Shown here in pieces: positions 52,439-63,962 of a stretch of DNA of 64,000 bases. Position 1 is the stretch's first letter, and each line of letters opens with the position of its first letter. Origin of the DNA: Prorocentrum cordatum (lineage: Eukaryota; Sar; Dinophyceae; Prorocentrales; Prorocentraceae); the NCBI GenBank assembly GCA_963575745.1, contig CAUYUJ010016147.1, forward strand, positions 98,501 to 162,500. The letters are read 5' to 3'. The notes beneath the pieces were generated by a model. It ran no database searches and was not told where the DNA came from. It worked only from the letters and a program-made list of their open reading frames with translations. A program made the position numbers and the translations under genes.

Positions 52439-53694
52439 ACGTGCTCTGCGGTAACTGCTGCACCTCGGAGCCCAGGCGACCTGTCGCCCCCGCCGCTCGC
52501 GGCGGCCCAGGACGCGCTGGGGCGCGGCCCCTTCGTGGCGGGGACTGGGGGCCGCCCGGGGGGCGGAGGCGGGCGCAGACTCGTGCCGGGACGGCCCCTC
52601 TGTGCTTGTGGGAGACGGTCGATGGAGAGGAGGCATGTTGCCAAACTTTCTCCAGATGTCCAAGACATGTTAAAACCTCTGTTACAACATGCAAGCCACA
52701 TGTTTGAAACGTGTGGGTGCAGTTTTAGAGCTTGGAAGCACATTGGCAACTCAGTTATAGGGCTGGTAGAGTGTCCACTGTCATGGCATCCACAACTCTA
52801 TGCTTCTCGCTCGATCGGGCCCTCCACATTCCGCCTCGAAATCGAACGCGAGTTTTTCCCACGATTTGGCGGCGCCCCAGGACCCAAGCATTGCAGCGTT
52901 CCGCCGAAAGTGCCGATGGCAAACACAACAGTCTGGGGCCCCGTTGGCCGCGTTTCGCGCGTCGGTGAACATTCCATGCGAACTTGCGTTCGATTTCGAG
53001 AAGGGCTGCAAGGGGCGCGGCGGCTCATGCGGAGGAGGTGGAGGATGATGATGAGGAGGAGGAGGAGCAGTGTAAACCCAAGGCGGAGCAACGATGTTGC
53101 AATAAACCCTCCCCTCGAGCTTCCTCTTCGTAGGTCTCTGCATGGACCCGTTTTCACTGCGGGAAGGGCGCCGTCTGAAGACAGCTGTCTGGAAGTCATC
53201 AACCGTGCCAACACACCATCCTTGGGGCTGCAACGCCGCGAATCAACGTTTCTGTTGCGTCCTGGCGATCCCGATACGTGCCAGAAACCACTCCTGGGAA
53301 TTAAACACAGCGAATAAACGTGACTGTTATGCCCTGACAATCTTAAATCGTGCCAACATGCAATATCTCGGACGTCAACCAAAATAATCCATGACACTGC
53401 TCGAAACTTTTAAGACGAATGCGCGCAGCGGGTGGGTGAGATCCATATCTTGAAAAGGAAGCTGCCCGCATTTATGAAACTCCTGCAAAGTGCTAAGACG
53501 AATGCGCGCGGCGCTGCGGCAAGAGTCACATCTTGAACACGGCCCGCCCTCCATCCGTGAAGCTGTTGTCAGTTTTGAGCTTCAAGACCATGGATTGTGA
53601 GGAAATCTCAGGCGACATGCCCGGCCCGCCCTACCGATGCGCCTTGGGGGCGACAGGGAGGAGTTATTCTCTTGCACGGGGCGTCTAGAGCTCC
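52439..53694. other. Interval without a supported gene
   Basis: A plus-strand frame is open from 52310 to 53317, but its composition changes abruptly and the minus strand is open too. An inverted pair (CTCGAAATCGAACGCGAG near 52837 and ACTTGCGTTCGATTTCGAG near 52982) may be MITE ends. Confidence 0.4.
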
Positions 53695-53832
53695 GCCGGC
53701 TCGAGCTAAATTGTGTTTTGGCGATTTCGTGGACGGTTTTCGTTTTGATCTCGTTTCGCAGCGAAGGCAGCATAACGAAGCAACGAGAGCCATGCGAACA
53801 CGGAAAACACTGTTTAGCTCCAGACCTTCCTG
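53695..53832. mobile_element. MITE-K, copy 2
   Basis: GGCTCGAGCTAAATTGTG at the left, AACACTGTTTAGCTCCAGAC at the right. Shares GATTTCGTGGACGGTTTTCG with 30698-30852. Confidence 0.78.
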
Positions 53833-53929
53833 TTGAGCTCCGACCATTTGATCCTGGCGCTTACGGCACAGGCAGCGCGCCCCCCAGGTCCCTTCCCCTC
53901 TCCCCCCAGCCAGCGCGCCTCCTGCGGGA

Positions 53930-54115
53930 CTGGAAAATGACCACAGCCATTGCTTCTTGTTTGCGCCGCCTCCCAGCCGGCCGAAAAAGAAGCAGTGGTT
54001 GTGGTCATTTCCCTGGTGCCAAGCTCAACGAAAATGACCACAACCACTGCTTTGTTTCTGCGGGCTGGAAGGCGGCAACAAAACAAAAGCAGTGGCTGTG
54101 GTCGTTTTCACGCCC
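53930..54115. repeat. Multi-arm fold-back sequence
   Basis: Four mirrored copies of AAAATGACCACAGCCATTGC / GCAGTGGTTGTGGTCATTT arranged alternately (53935, 53990, 54034, 54090), able to form two adjacent hairpins or one long one. It interrupts the GC-rich satellite. Confidence 0.82.
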
Positions 54116-54124
54116 CGTACCTCC

Positions 54125-54640
54125 TCCGCCGCGACCATGTTACCTCGGCGCACACGGCACGGCACCGTCGACGCGTCCCTTCCCCCAGCCAGCCCAGCTT
54201 CCCTCTTGCCCCACGGCCGGCGCGCCCCCCTCTCCCCGACAATTTGATCACTTCGGCACGCGCGCACGGCATCAGCACCGCCCAACCCCCCACCAGCCAG
54301 CCCAGCTCCCGTCTCCCCGCAGCCAGCGCGCCCACTCCGCCCCGACGACAATTTCATTTCGGCACGCACGTGTGGCACCAGCACCGCCACCGCGCCCCCC
54401 CCCCCCCAGCCAGCCCAGCTCCCCTCTTGTCCCAGCCAGTGCGCCCCCTCCGCACCGACCATTTTATTTCGGCACGCACGCCACGGCACCGGCACCGCGC
54501 CCCCCCCCCAAGCCAGCCCAGCTCTCCGTCGCTAGCCACCCAGCTGGCATTTCCCCTTCGCCCCGACTATTTTATTTCGGCACGCACGCCACGGCACCGG
54601 CACCGCCCTCCCCCCCAGCCAGCCCAGCCTGGAGGCTCCA
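54125..54640. repeat. GC-rich satellite, 105-112 bp units
   Basis: CCAGCCAGCCCAGCT recurs at about 54186, 54294, 54406, 54511 and 54617; between them TTTCGGCACGCACGCCACGG and CACCGGCACCGCGCCCCC. An older unit precedes the fold-back at 53840-53930. Confidence 0.88.
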
Positions 54641-54844
54641 GAAGCCCCTGTGAAGCGAAGCAGTGGCAAGGAGCAACTCATTGACTGCCGTGGGTTCTTG
54701 AAGGACTTTTGGCTTGTTGGGCGGAGCCTGGAGGGTGCTCCGACAGCACTTTCGGAGGGAGGAGGTGCGACACCGACGCCACCAGGGGGGCCACCTCAAG
54801 CGAGGAGGTCCACGATGCCTCCAGCGAGCTGGAGGCTGCGTCAC

Positions 54845-55052
54845 CCCAACATACTTGTACTATATGTGCGTCGCTCCCCCAGGGGCGACGCGCGCACCGA
54901 GAAGTCTTATAGTATATGCGTCGTGGCCGACGCTTTCTGGCCACGCCGCTCGGGAAACGATGTACTACAAGATGGCTATACTATATGTTCGGGTCCCACG
55001 CGCGCCTCCAAGGAGGACATATAGTATTAGTATGTCCCTGTGCGTCCCATGT
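54845..55052. repeat. Dispersed repeat M, copy 2
   Basis: Same order of segments as 38700-38925: TATATGTGCGTCGCTCCCCC, GGGGCGACGCGCGCACCGAG, TATATGTTCGGGTCCCACGC and GTATGTCCCTGTGCGTCCCA. Confidence 0.75.
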
Positions 55053-55160
55053 GGCTGTCGCGAGCGAGCAGGGGAGCCCGCCCCACCAGGGGGTCCCCCC
55101 TCTTGCTCCTCGCCCCTCCTCGCCCTGCCGGTGCCCTGGCGTCGCCCCCCCCTCGCTTGG

Positions 55161-55289
55161 CATCGCTCGGACGTGTGCACCTCCTCCCTCGGCGAGGACC
55201 ATCGAGGAGCATCCTTGATCATTCGGCGAGAGAAAAAAAACCACGCACGACGCCAACAGAAAGCACAGGGCGTGGACGCCCGAGCGCTG
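55161..55289. mobile_element. MITE-D, copy 7
   Basis: CATCGCTCGGACGTGTGCAC to GGACGCCCGAGCGCTGG. Confidence 0.82.
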
Positions 55290-55417
55290 GCGAGCTCGTC
55301 GTCCTGCACCACCGCGGGGCCGCCGCGTGGCCCCTCTTGGGCGAGCGGAGCTCCGCCGCCGCCCGCCCGCTCGGCCCTCGGCCCCGCGGGAGCGCCGCCG
55401 CCCCTGCGCAGGGAGGG

Positions 55418-55615
55418 GCAAAAGCACACAGGCACTCAGTCACAGCTGATCGTCGATTTCCAGGAGAATAGGGGCAACCATGGGAAGTGGGGGGGGAGAC
55501 GAACACCAAGAAGATATTGGAAGATGTGGGAAATCCTGTGATTTGTGTGTGATTTGTGTGTGTGTGTGGTTTTCTGTGTCTGTCTGTCTGTGTGTGTGTT
55601 TTGTGTTTCGCGGCC
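55418..55615. repeat. Dispersed repeat J, copy 4
   Basis: AGCTGATCGTCGATTTCCAG, GGGGGAGACGAACACCAAGA and a TGTGTG-rich end; the most diverged copy. Confidence 0.6.
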
Positions 55616-55720
55616 CGTTCACCTGCCCTCGGCGGCCCCCTGCGCGCGGGAGAAGGGGGGGGGGGGCGCGCGGCCCCGGGGGCGGGCCCGGGAGGAGGGC
55701 GGCGGGGTCCTCTTGTCGTC

Positions 55721-55892
55721 CACAGTGTTCGTTTTTAGTTATTCGGGAGTTCTCTTTGATAATGTATTGGGGGGCCACGAGCCTTCCACTTCTGATTGTT
55801 CTATCCTGGGCCTCTTCCTGGCCAGTGGGGGGCCAGGAACAAGTAGAAGCGAGCACAGTTAGAAATGAGCACGATTAGAAATGGACGACGTG
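55721..55892. mobile_element. MITE-E, copy 5
   Basis: 172 bp. Right flank TA; left flank TC, one change from TA. Interior TTCTATCCTGGGCCTCTTCC conserved. Confidence 0.8.
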
Positions 55893-56084
55893 TAGGCCGC
55901 CTACAGTGGGGGCCCATGCCAAGAGACGCCCTGCTCGCCTCCAGGGTGGCCTAAGGGTTTCGGGGGCTTCGATGGTGTTGCAGTGGGAGGCGTGTCGTGC
56001 CCACAGCAGAAACCAGCGGACGTCCTGGCGTCTCAGGGTTGCGTTTCTTGTGGAAGGTCTCTTGTGGACTGGCCTCCACCGTAG

Positions 56085-56250
56085 ATGGGGTCGGAATAGA
56101 TGGGGTCGGAGGATCGCGCCGCATCGCCGATGCATCGGCGATGCGGCTCGATGTGGAGCCCGGCTTGCTTCACGTCGACGACGCCGATGCATCGACGACG
56201 TTGCCGATGCATCACCGATGCATCCACGATGCACCGCCGATACATGATGC
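56085..56250. repeat. CGATGCATCG element (MITE-N), partial copy
   Basis: GATGGGGTCGGAATAGATGG, ATCGCGCCGCATCGCCGATG, then alternating CGATGCATCG units. Confidence 0.65.
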
Positions 56251-56617
56251 ATCTGGATCTGTTTTGGACGGTCCCTCATCCCGAAAACGACCCACACTTT
56301 TATTTCTGCTCGCTGGAACCAGTGCTGGGCCACCTCAGACCCCCAGCTGGCTCCAAGTGGTCCAGTCAAAGCGCACAGGAAGGATGAGCAAATGTTCAAG
56401 GTTACCTTTACATCAGGGAGGTGGTCAGGCAGGTGGTGGTGGTGTATATTTTTCAGGCGATCGCAAACATGGATCGAACGGGCGTGGATTCGCGACGGGT
56501 CCCGTTTCCATGGGAAACCGCGGATTTCCGCCGCCGAACGAGGCGGCACCGGCCGCATTTTGGGGAGGGCACCTCCCCTGATCCATGGATTTGGCGACCG
56601 CGCGCCAAATCCATGTA

Positions 56618-56784
56618 CACATTGTTCGTTCCTAATGATTCGAAAGTGCTTTGACTCTTTGGGGGGCCAAGAGCCTGTCATTTCTAATTGTTCTATGCTG
56701 GGCCCCTTCCTGGCCACTAGGGGGCCAGGCACAATTAGAAGCGAGCACAATCAGAAACGAGCACGACTAGTAATGAACGACGTG
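56618..56784. mobile_element. MITE-E, copy 6
   Basis: 167 bp with CACATTGTTCGTTCCTAAT and TAATGAACGACGTG, TA on both sides. The outer flanks CCAAATCCATG and CCAATCCATG resemble each other. Confidence 0.83.
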
Positions 56785-56884
56785 TATCGCCAATCCATGT
56801 TTGCGCGCCCCCGACTTCCTGGGCCCCGCACCTCCTCACCTCTCGGGCCGGACGAAAGAGGGGGAGTTGGGAAAGGGGGGGTTA

Positions 56885-57030
56885 CGAAATTTGCTGCACG
56901 CAGCTGATTTCGGCCCCACCAAGGGGCCCATTCCTCGATACATAGTCGCCCCCGGCGCCGGGAGGCGCCGGGAAAATCAGCTACGTGAGCTGATTCTCAA
57001 CCCCCCCCTTTGCGATCCCCCCCTTTCGCC
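56885..57030. repeat. Imperfect inverted repeats, unassigned
   Basis: CGCAGCTGATTTCGG against AAAATCAGCTACG, and CCCCGGCGCCGGGAGGCGCC in the loop. Possibly an old MITE. Confidence 0.45.
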
Positions 57031-57235
57031 CGACCAGAACCTCCCACCCTCGCTCGACGCCGACGACAAGCCCGCCCTCCGAGCGCCCCGGGTGCTCCCG
57101 GAGGGGGGGGGCAGGTGCGCGAGGCCAGGGACCTCGGGCGCGCGCTGCTGTTCCGCGGGGAGCCGCGCCGCCCCGCCCCCCCCCCCCCCTGGGGGCCGCA
57201 GGGGGGGGGGGCGGAGGGGGAACGGGCCAAGGGAT

Positions 57236-57440
57236 GGGAGAGGAGGAGGAGGAGGAGGAGGAGGAGGAGGAGGAGGAGGAGGAGGAGGAGGAGGAGGAGG
57301 AGGAGGAGGAGGAGGGAGGAGGAGGAGGAGGAGGAGGAGGAGGAGGAGGAGGAGGAGAGGAGGAGCGAGGAGCGAGGAGCGAGGAGCGAGGAGGAGCGAG
57401 GAGCGAGGAGCGAGGAGCGAGGAGGAGGCCGAGGAGGACG
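57236..57440. repeat. (GGA)n and GAGCGAGGA repeats
   Basis: A GGA tract of about 120 bp passes into GCGAGGAGCGAGGAGGA units. Flanking GC-rich sequence to 57780 (including GGCGCGGCGCGCGGCGCGGC) has long open frames on both strands that are not credible genes. Confidence 0.9.
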
Positions 57441-57904
57441 AGGAGGAGGGATGAGGAGGAGGACGAGACGGCGCCAGCTCGGCGAGGCGCGCAGGAGCAG
57501 CGCGCGCGGCGAGGCGGGAGAGGCAGAGGGAGAGGAGGAGGGTGTTGACGCGGGCCCGGCGCGCGCGGGCGCGGCGCGGCGCGCGGCGCGGCGCGCAGCG
57601 CGCCCGCGCGCCCGCGCTCGTGGTTCGCCGACCCGGGGCCCCTCTCGGACACGAGGGCGCCGGGGCACCGCGGAGGGGGAGGTGGAGGAGGAGGGGCAGG
57701 AGGAGGGGGGGGAGGAGGGGGAGGAGGGGCACGAGGAGGAGAGGGAGGAGGAGGGGGAGGAGGAGAGGCCGGGGGATTGTGGAGCCCCTCGTCGTTTTCA
57801 TTCGGTTTTCATCGAGTGAAGCGGTCTTTCACCCATAAAGTTTGATTGTTTTTGTTAACATGGTTCTTTTCGCTGTGATCCCCTCATACTCATCTTTTCT
57901 CGTT

Positions 57905-57988
57905 ATCTCGTTCTCTAGTTTTCTCTCTCTCTCTCTCTTTCTCTCTGTCTCTCTCTCTCTCTCTGTCTCTCTCTCTCTCTCTCTTTGT
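57905..57988. repeat. (CT)n microsatellite
   Basis: CTCTCT with TGTCT interruptions. Confidence 0.9.
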
Positions 57989-57999
57989 CTATCTCCTGC

Positions 58000-59100
58000 A
58001 CCAGGCCAATGCATGCCGATGCGGTACAAATCCATTCCCAACCAACACCAATGCCAATGCAATGCCAATGGGGGAATCCTTTCTTTCGGCTGATTTCAAT
58101 AAGAATGTTTTTTTGTGGATTGTGTCATTACGACTCTTTTTTCTGAGGATTTCAATGGCAATGCTTATGTGTAGGGTTTCGATCGGGGTCCTCATGTGGA
58201 GGGTTCCACTAGGAATCCTTCATGTGGGCGAATTCAATCGGAATCGTTTTTGTGGAGGGTTTCAGTAGGAGTCCGTCTGCGGAGGGAGCCATTAGGACTC
58301 GCCAGCGCAATGCCAAAGCTTTGCCATCGCAATGCCAAACCAATGCCAAGGCGATCCCAATTCAACGCCAATGCAATGCCCATGGGGGGTATCCTTTGTG
58401 GTAGATTCCAAAAGGAATCCTACCTGTGGAGGATTTCGATTGGAATCCTTCCGTAGGGGATTTCAGTATGAATCTTTTATGTGGGGGCTTTCAAAAGGAT
58501 GCCTTCTTGCGGAAGGTACGCAATCCTTCTGTGGTGGGAGCCATTCGGCCTCGCCAGCGCAATGCCGAAGCAGTGCCAACGCAATGCCAAACCAATGCCA
58601 ATGCAATGCCAATGGGGGGGATTGTTTGTGGTAGATTTCAACAGCAAGCCTTCTAAGAACCCTTAGTCGGGGGATTTCATTAGGAAACCTTCTATAGAGG
58701 GCTCCGCATGGAACCCTTCTGTTGAGGATTTCAATTTGGATCCTTCTTGTGGGGGGGATTCAATACGCATCTTTTTTTGCGGGGGTGTTCAATAGGAATC
58801 CTTCTGTGAAGTGTTTGAGTGGGACTCGCCAGCGCAATGTCAACGCAATGCCAACGCACTGCTAACGCACTGCCATCGCAATGCTAACGCACTGCCAATG
58901 CGATGCCAAGCCGTTGCCAAACCAATGCCAATGCAATGCCGATGGCGGGATTCCTGTCTTCCAACAGATCTCACTAGGAATCCTTATGTGGATGATTTGG
59001 TTACGAATCCTTCTTCGGAGGATTTCGATTGAAATCCTCCCGTGGAGGGTTTCGATTGGAATCTGTATGTGGGGTGTTTCACTTTGAATCCTTCTTGCGC
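58000..59100. repeat. GATTTCNATNGGAATCCTTC minisatellite with AATGCCAATGC blocks
   Basis: About 25-30 degenerate units of 30-34 bp (GGATTTCGATTGGAATCCTT, CNTGTGGAGG). They alternate with blocks of CCAATGCCAATGCAATGCC at 58000-58065, 58300-58385, 58553-58615 and 58828-58945, a loose higher-order period of about 255-275 bp. No gene. Confidence 0.85.
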
Positions 59101-59152
59101 GGCGGACAGACAGAGTCAGCCATCGCGGCTGGGGGGGAATCTCTGGGAACCT

Positions 59153-59220
59153 CCTCCTCCTCCATCCTCCTCCTCCTCCTCCTCCTCCTCCTCCTCCTCC
59201 TCCTCCTCCTCTTCCTCCTC
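59153..59220. repeat. (CTC)n microsatellite
   Basis: About 20 CTC units with one CATCCTC interruption. 59221-59895 is GC-rich without a supported gene. Confidence 0.9.
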
Positions 59221-59897
59221 TAATGGGAGCGCGCGCCCCCAGGGACAGCCGTCTCCTCGTTAGAGTTCCCGCCGCTGCTCCTCTGTGCTTCTCTTGCGTT
59301 TCTTTGTTGCGTCTCCCCCCTCCTCCTCGCATGCATGGTTCGACCCGCGAATGGACCTCTGACCTTGTTGACGGATGGGTGTGCGTGCGCAACAATCTGG
59401 AGTTCCCCCTCCCCCCCCGCAAGGAAGCTCCCCCCCCCCAGGCCCCGGCCTCGCACGGGGGAGATGCTCGGGCGCGGTGGCTCCCCGACAAAAGCCGCCC
59501 GGTGCACCCAGGGAGCGCGCGCGGGAGGCGTCGGGCCCTGGCCGAGAGGGGTCGCAGGAGGAGCGGGCACCTGCGCCGCTACCTTCGCCACGCGTTCCCT
59601 GTTTTGGGGCCTCCTGGGCGGGCCTCGTCGGCGCCGCTGGCTTCGCCCCGAAGTCTCTGTAAGAAAGTGCCCCGGGAATGGTGCGCGGGGTGCAGCGGCG
59701 TCGGCGTGCTTATTGCTTTCCACGGCGTTGGGGAAGGGTCGGGTCGTGGAGGAGAGGGGTCAGCACTAAGGAGTGGAGAGCATCGAAGACATTTGTCCTG
59801 GGGGAAGGGCCTGGGCCCAGGGCCCACTTCTACCAGTTTTCCCTGTGCCATCGGAGAGGGGTGAGACGGTCGTGGTTATTGGGTTGGCGTGTCTCCA

Positions 59898-60145
59898 GGC
59901 CTCCTAGATGGGGTCGGAGTAGATGAGGTCAAAAAATCGCGCCTCATCGCCGATGCATTGGCGATGCATCGGCGATGCGGCTCGATGTGGGGCCCAATTT
60001 TCTCCACGCCGACGTCGCTGATGCATCGCCGGCGCCGCCAGCGCATCGCCGATGCATCGCCGATGCATCGGCGACGCATCGCCGATGTATCGGCGATGCG
60101 GCGCGATCATTCGACCCTATCTACTCCGACCCCATCTAGGAGGCC
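59898..60145. mobile_element. MITE-N, complete copy
   Basis: Perfect 27-bp inverted termini (59898-59924 and 60119-60145) starting GGCCTCCTAGATGGGGTCGG. The interior of about 195 bp is dominated by CGATGCATCG and CGATGCATTGG palindromic units. Partial relatives are at 29072, 35299 and 56085. Confidence 0.88.
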
Positions 60146-60950
60146 TCCAGTGTCGCGACGCCGTTTGTGGCCCACCGCGCTTCGGCGCGACGCGCTACCA
60201 TCGCGGCCCCCGAGCAGCAACGTCCCGAGCTTCTGCCGCATGGCCCGCCACGCGGAGCGGAGCGACACGCACGCGATCCGCCCGCAGGGCACGGCGCGTC
60301 GCCGGGGCCGCCGCCGCGACGCGCCAAGCAAGAGCTTCTGACCGCAGGATTTGTTTCTACCAGGATCTGTCATGCCACGGGAGAAGGGCGGTGGGCGGCA
60401 GTGCCACGGGGAGGAGACACCGAGGCTCGTTCTCTGGTGATTCGAATGTTTCTGCTTTGCTCCCCCAGAGGACCTCTTTGGGAACTTCCAAGAGGCAGCG
60501 TCCCCTCCAGAGCCTCCGGGGTCCTCCGTGTGACCGCTGGGCGCCTCCGAAGATTTATTGAGGGGAGGGGGAGAGGGGGCAAGAATGGACAGGAAAGGAA
60601 AAGAAGGACGGCAGGAGGAGGAGGAGGAGGAGGAGGAGTCCAATCAAACGTAAACATGTATTGAGGCGCGTGGAGTGGCGACGGGTCCCGCTTCCGCGCA
60701 GAATCGGCACGTGCCGTCGCCGAGCCAGGCGGCACGCGGATCCACGGAGCCAGACTGCTTGGTCCTGTTGCTTTCTCCGACCCGTGGGTGTGGAGCCCAC
60801 GCGGCAGGATCCACGCATCCCCCAATCCACGCCAGCGTGCGTCCGAGGAACGTGACGATCGGGGGCGGCGCACGGGCGGCGCCGGCCTCGGCACGGTGAA
60901 GTCTCGGGATCGGCGCGGGGAGCGCCAGGCTGCGGACCGGTCCTGCTCTA
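60146..60950. other. GC-rich interval without a supported gene
   Basis: A short GGA tract at 60612-60640. Open frames on several phases reflect GC content. Confidence 0.4.
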
Positions 60951-60951
60951 C

Positions 60952-61132
60952 AGTCAACGCGCCTAGTAAGGACGCGCGCCTTCCTCTAGGGTACCCTTGA
61001 GTCCTTGCCTCTGGGGCCCGTCCTTCGCCGTTTTCGCTGGCCGCCCCCCGCCCCAAAAGTCCAACTTCGGCCTCCAAGGGTATTGCGTCCGTACCTCGCG
61101 TCCTTACTATACGTTTTGACTGTAGTTCGTCG
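60952..61132. mobile_element. MITE-F, copy 4
   Basis: ACAGTCAACGCGCCTAGTAAG at the left, TCCTTACTATACGTTTTGAC then TGTAG at the right; AGGGTACCCTTGAGTCC inside. Confidence 0.7.
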
Positions 61133-61309
61133 TCCGTGCTCGCCGGTCGCGGCAAAGCTGGAACAGCTCGGGGCTCCCGCCGCGGGGCCATCCTGTCGCA
61201 GCATCTCTTTGCGCACGGCAGTTCGGTCGCAGAGTCCAGAATGTGTTTCGGATTGCGGTTTAAGCTCAATGCCTTCCGACCTTCGGCCCGACACCGTCTC
61301 GCCGCCGCC

Positions 61310-61470
61310 GCCTCCTCGTCCCCCTCTTCCTCGCCCTGCTCCCCTAATCGTCCTGTTCCCTTCCTCCTGGTCCTGTTTCTGCTGCTGCTGCTCCTCCCCC
61401 CTTTTCCTCCCCTGCCTCCTCCTCCTCCTCCTCTTCCTCCCGTCTCCCTCCTCGTCCTTCCCCCCCCTCC
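61310..61470. repeat. Pyrimidine-rich CTCCTC region
   Basis: Imperfect CTCCTC/CTGCTGCTG sequence. Confidence 0.75.
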
Positions 61471-61654
61471 TCGTGCGAGAGGGGGTGCACGAAGGGAAGA
61501 GAGAAGATGAGGAGCACGAGGAGGGAGGAGGGAGAAGGATGGAGCAGAAGGGATTGGGCTCAGAGGGAGGATAATGAGGATGAGGAAATGGGGGAGTCAA
61601 GGGGGATGGCGATGGGGAGCAGGACCAAGAGCAGGACCAGAAGGAGGATGTACA

Positions 61655-61775
61655 TGATGAGGTGGACGAGGAGGAGGGGGAAGAGGAGGAGGAGGAGGAG
61701 GAGGAGGAGGAGGAGGAGGATTAGGAGGAGGAGGCGGAGGAGGAGGAAAAGAAGGAGGAGAAGGAGGTGCAGGAG
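61655..61775. repeat. (GGA)n microsatellite
   Basis: About 100 bp of GGA with GCGGAGG and AAGAAGG breaks. Confidence 0.9.
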
Positions 61776-61929
61776 GAGAACAATAATGGCGACGGCGTCG
61801 ATGCCGTCGTGTCCCCTGGCCGCAGGATCTCACCGAGAGCGCCCGGGGCAACGCCTCGGGTGCACTGGCGGACTGCCAGCAGCTGCTGGACGACGCGTCG
61901 CCCGAGTCCGCGGGCCAGTGGGAGCCCTT

Positions 61930-62235
61930 CCGTCAATGTCCGCGTCGTCGTCCTCATCCTCGTCGTCCTCCTCGCCGTCATCGTCGCCCTCATCCTCGCC
62001 TTCGGCCCTCCCTCTTCTCTCTTCCCTTGCCCTCGCCTCCGCCCTCCTCCTTCTCCCTCCCTCCCTGCTGCTGCTCCTCCTCCCCCTCCCCCCTACTCAC
62101 CCTTCTTCCTCCGCCCTCCTCCCTACTTCCCGCTCCCCCTCCCCCGCCTCCTCCCTGTGCCCCATCCCGCCCATCCCTACCTCGTCATTTCCCCCCGCGT
62201 TCCCCTCCCTCCCAACCCGCCTCCTCCCGCTGCCC
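61930..62235. repeat. CGTC then CTCC pyrimidine-rich region
   Basis: GTCGTCCTCATCCTCGTCGT passes into CTCCCT/CTCCCC sequence. Confidence 0.75.
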
Positions 62236-62394
62236 CATCCCCTCTTCGCCTCCACTCCTCCTACCTTTTCTTCGTTTCGTGGTCCGTCTTTCCTCCCCTC
62301 TCTTCTTTTCGCGGTCCGCCCGTCCTAGGGACCATTGCGCTATACCCCCAGGAGGAGCAGACATGAGCAGAATTAAAATTAATATTAAGATCAA

Positions 62395-62934
62395 TATGAT
62401 GAGGATGCTGCTGCTGATGATGGTGATTGTGATGATGACGATGCTGATCATGCTGATGATACTGATGTGGTGCTGCTGATGATGATGGTGCTGATGATGG
62501 TGAGGATGTTGATCTTGATCATGATGATGCTGGTGATGCTGATGCTGGTGCTGGTGCTGGTGCTGGTGCTAATGATGACGCTGCTGATGACGTTGATGAT
62601 AACGACGATGCCGATGACGATGATGATGATGATGATGATGTTGATGATGATGAGGTGATGGTGATGCTGATGCGGATGATAATGCTAAAGCTGTTGTTGA
62701 TGATGTTGCTGATGATGCTGTTAATGATGCTGATGATGATGATGCTGATGATGCTGATGATGATGCTGCTGATGATGATGATGCTGTTGCTGCTGATGAT
62801 GGTGATGAGGAGGGTGCTGATGCTGGTTACGATGATGATGATGATGCTGCTGATGATGATGATGATGACGATGCTGATGATGATGATTATGATGATGCTG
62901 ATGCTGACGATGATGATGGTGATGATGATGATGC

Positions 62935-63014
<80 letters not shown>

Positions 63015-63019
63015 CTGCT

Positions 63020-63077
<58 letters not shown>

Positions 63078-63098
63078 CTCATGCTGCAGATGATGACG
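62395..63098. repeat. 700-bp GAT/GCTGAT trinucleotide microsatellite
   Basis: Almost every triplet is GAT with GCT, GGT or GAC variants. The purest part is 62928-63012, followed by a CTG block (63013-63031) and a second GAT block to 63077. Reads as Met-rich (ATG), Asp or Ser/Ile polymers depending on frame; not a gene. Confidence 0.95.
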
Positions 63099-63099
63099 C

Positions 63100-63660
63100 T
63101 GATGATGAGGAGGAGACGGAGGAGGGAGATGAGGAGATGGAGGAGGAGGACGAGGAGAATAATGAGGAGAACGGAAAGAAGGAGGAGGAAGAGGAAGAGG
63201 AGGAGAAGGAGAACGATGTGGAGGACAAGGAGGAAACGGAGGTGGCGGAGGAGGCGGGGTAGGAGGAGGAGATGGAGGAGGAGGAGGACGGGTAGGAGGA
63301 GGAAGAGGAGGAGGAGGAGGAGCAAGAGCAAAAAGACAGGGAAAAGGAGGAGGAGGAGGAGTTCCCCCAGGAGTGCCTGCTGGCGAGGGGCACCAGCGAC
63401 CTGGTGATCCTGGCGCTGCCGGCGGGGAGCTGGGCAAGGAGAGGGACAGGAGTAGGATGAGGAGGAGGGCTGAGGAGGAGGAGGAAGGAGGGGGAGGAGG
63501 GGGAGGAGGAGGAGGAGGAGGAGGAGGAGGAGGATGAGGAGGAGGAGGAGGAGGAGGACCGTAGTCTAACCACGATGCGTCGAGGAGGAGGAGGAGGAGG
63601 AGGAGGAGGAAGAGAAAGGAGGAGGAGGAGGAGGAGGAGGAGGAGGAAGAGGGGGAGGGT
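63100..63660. repeat. GGA/GAG microsatellite field
   Basis: Purine-rich GGA with GAAGAGG and GACG breaks, interrupted by about 90 bp of ordinary sequence (63370-63440). Confidence 0.93.
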
Positions 63661-63792
63661 GCGATGAAGCCACGTCCTTAGTATACGTCCTTACAGGTAT
63701 TCGTCTCCACTGCGGGAAAGGGGCTCCCCGACTGGAGTGACGGGCGCTCAGTGCGCCTGCCTCTCGAGTGGGGCTCGGGTTTGTGAGGTCGA

Positions 63793-63930
63793 GGAGGAGG
63801 GGAGGAAGGAGGGGGAGGAGGAGGAGGAGGAGAAGGAGGAGGAGGAGGAGGAGGATGGTGATGCCGATGACGAGGAGGAGGAGGAGGAGGAGGAGGAATC
63901 AAATGATGATGTTAATACTGGTGATGATGC

Positions 63931-63962
<32 letters not shown>

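Noticed and set aside
52310-53317. A 335-codon plus-strand frame
   Set aside because: The left part overlaps MITE-F copy 3. Composition changes along the frame, and the reverse strand is equally open.
56977-57819. Frames of 220-275 codons on both strands
   Set aside because: GGA tract and extreme GC content keep every frame open; no balanced amino-acid composition.
62519-63437. Long frames on both strands rich in Met, His, Ile or Leu
   Set aside because: Produced by the GAT trinucleotide repeat read in different phases.
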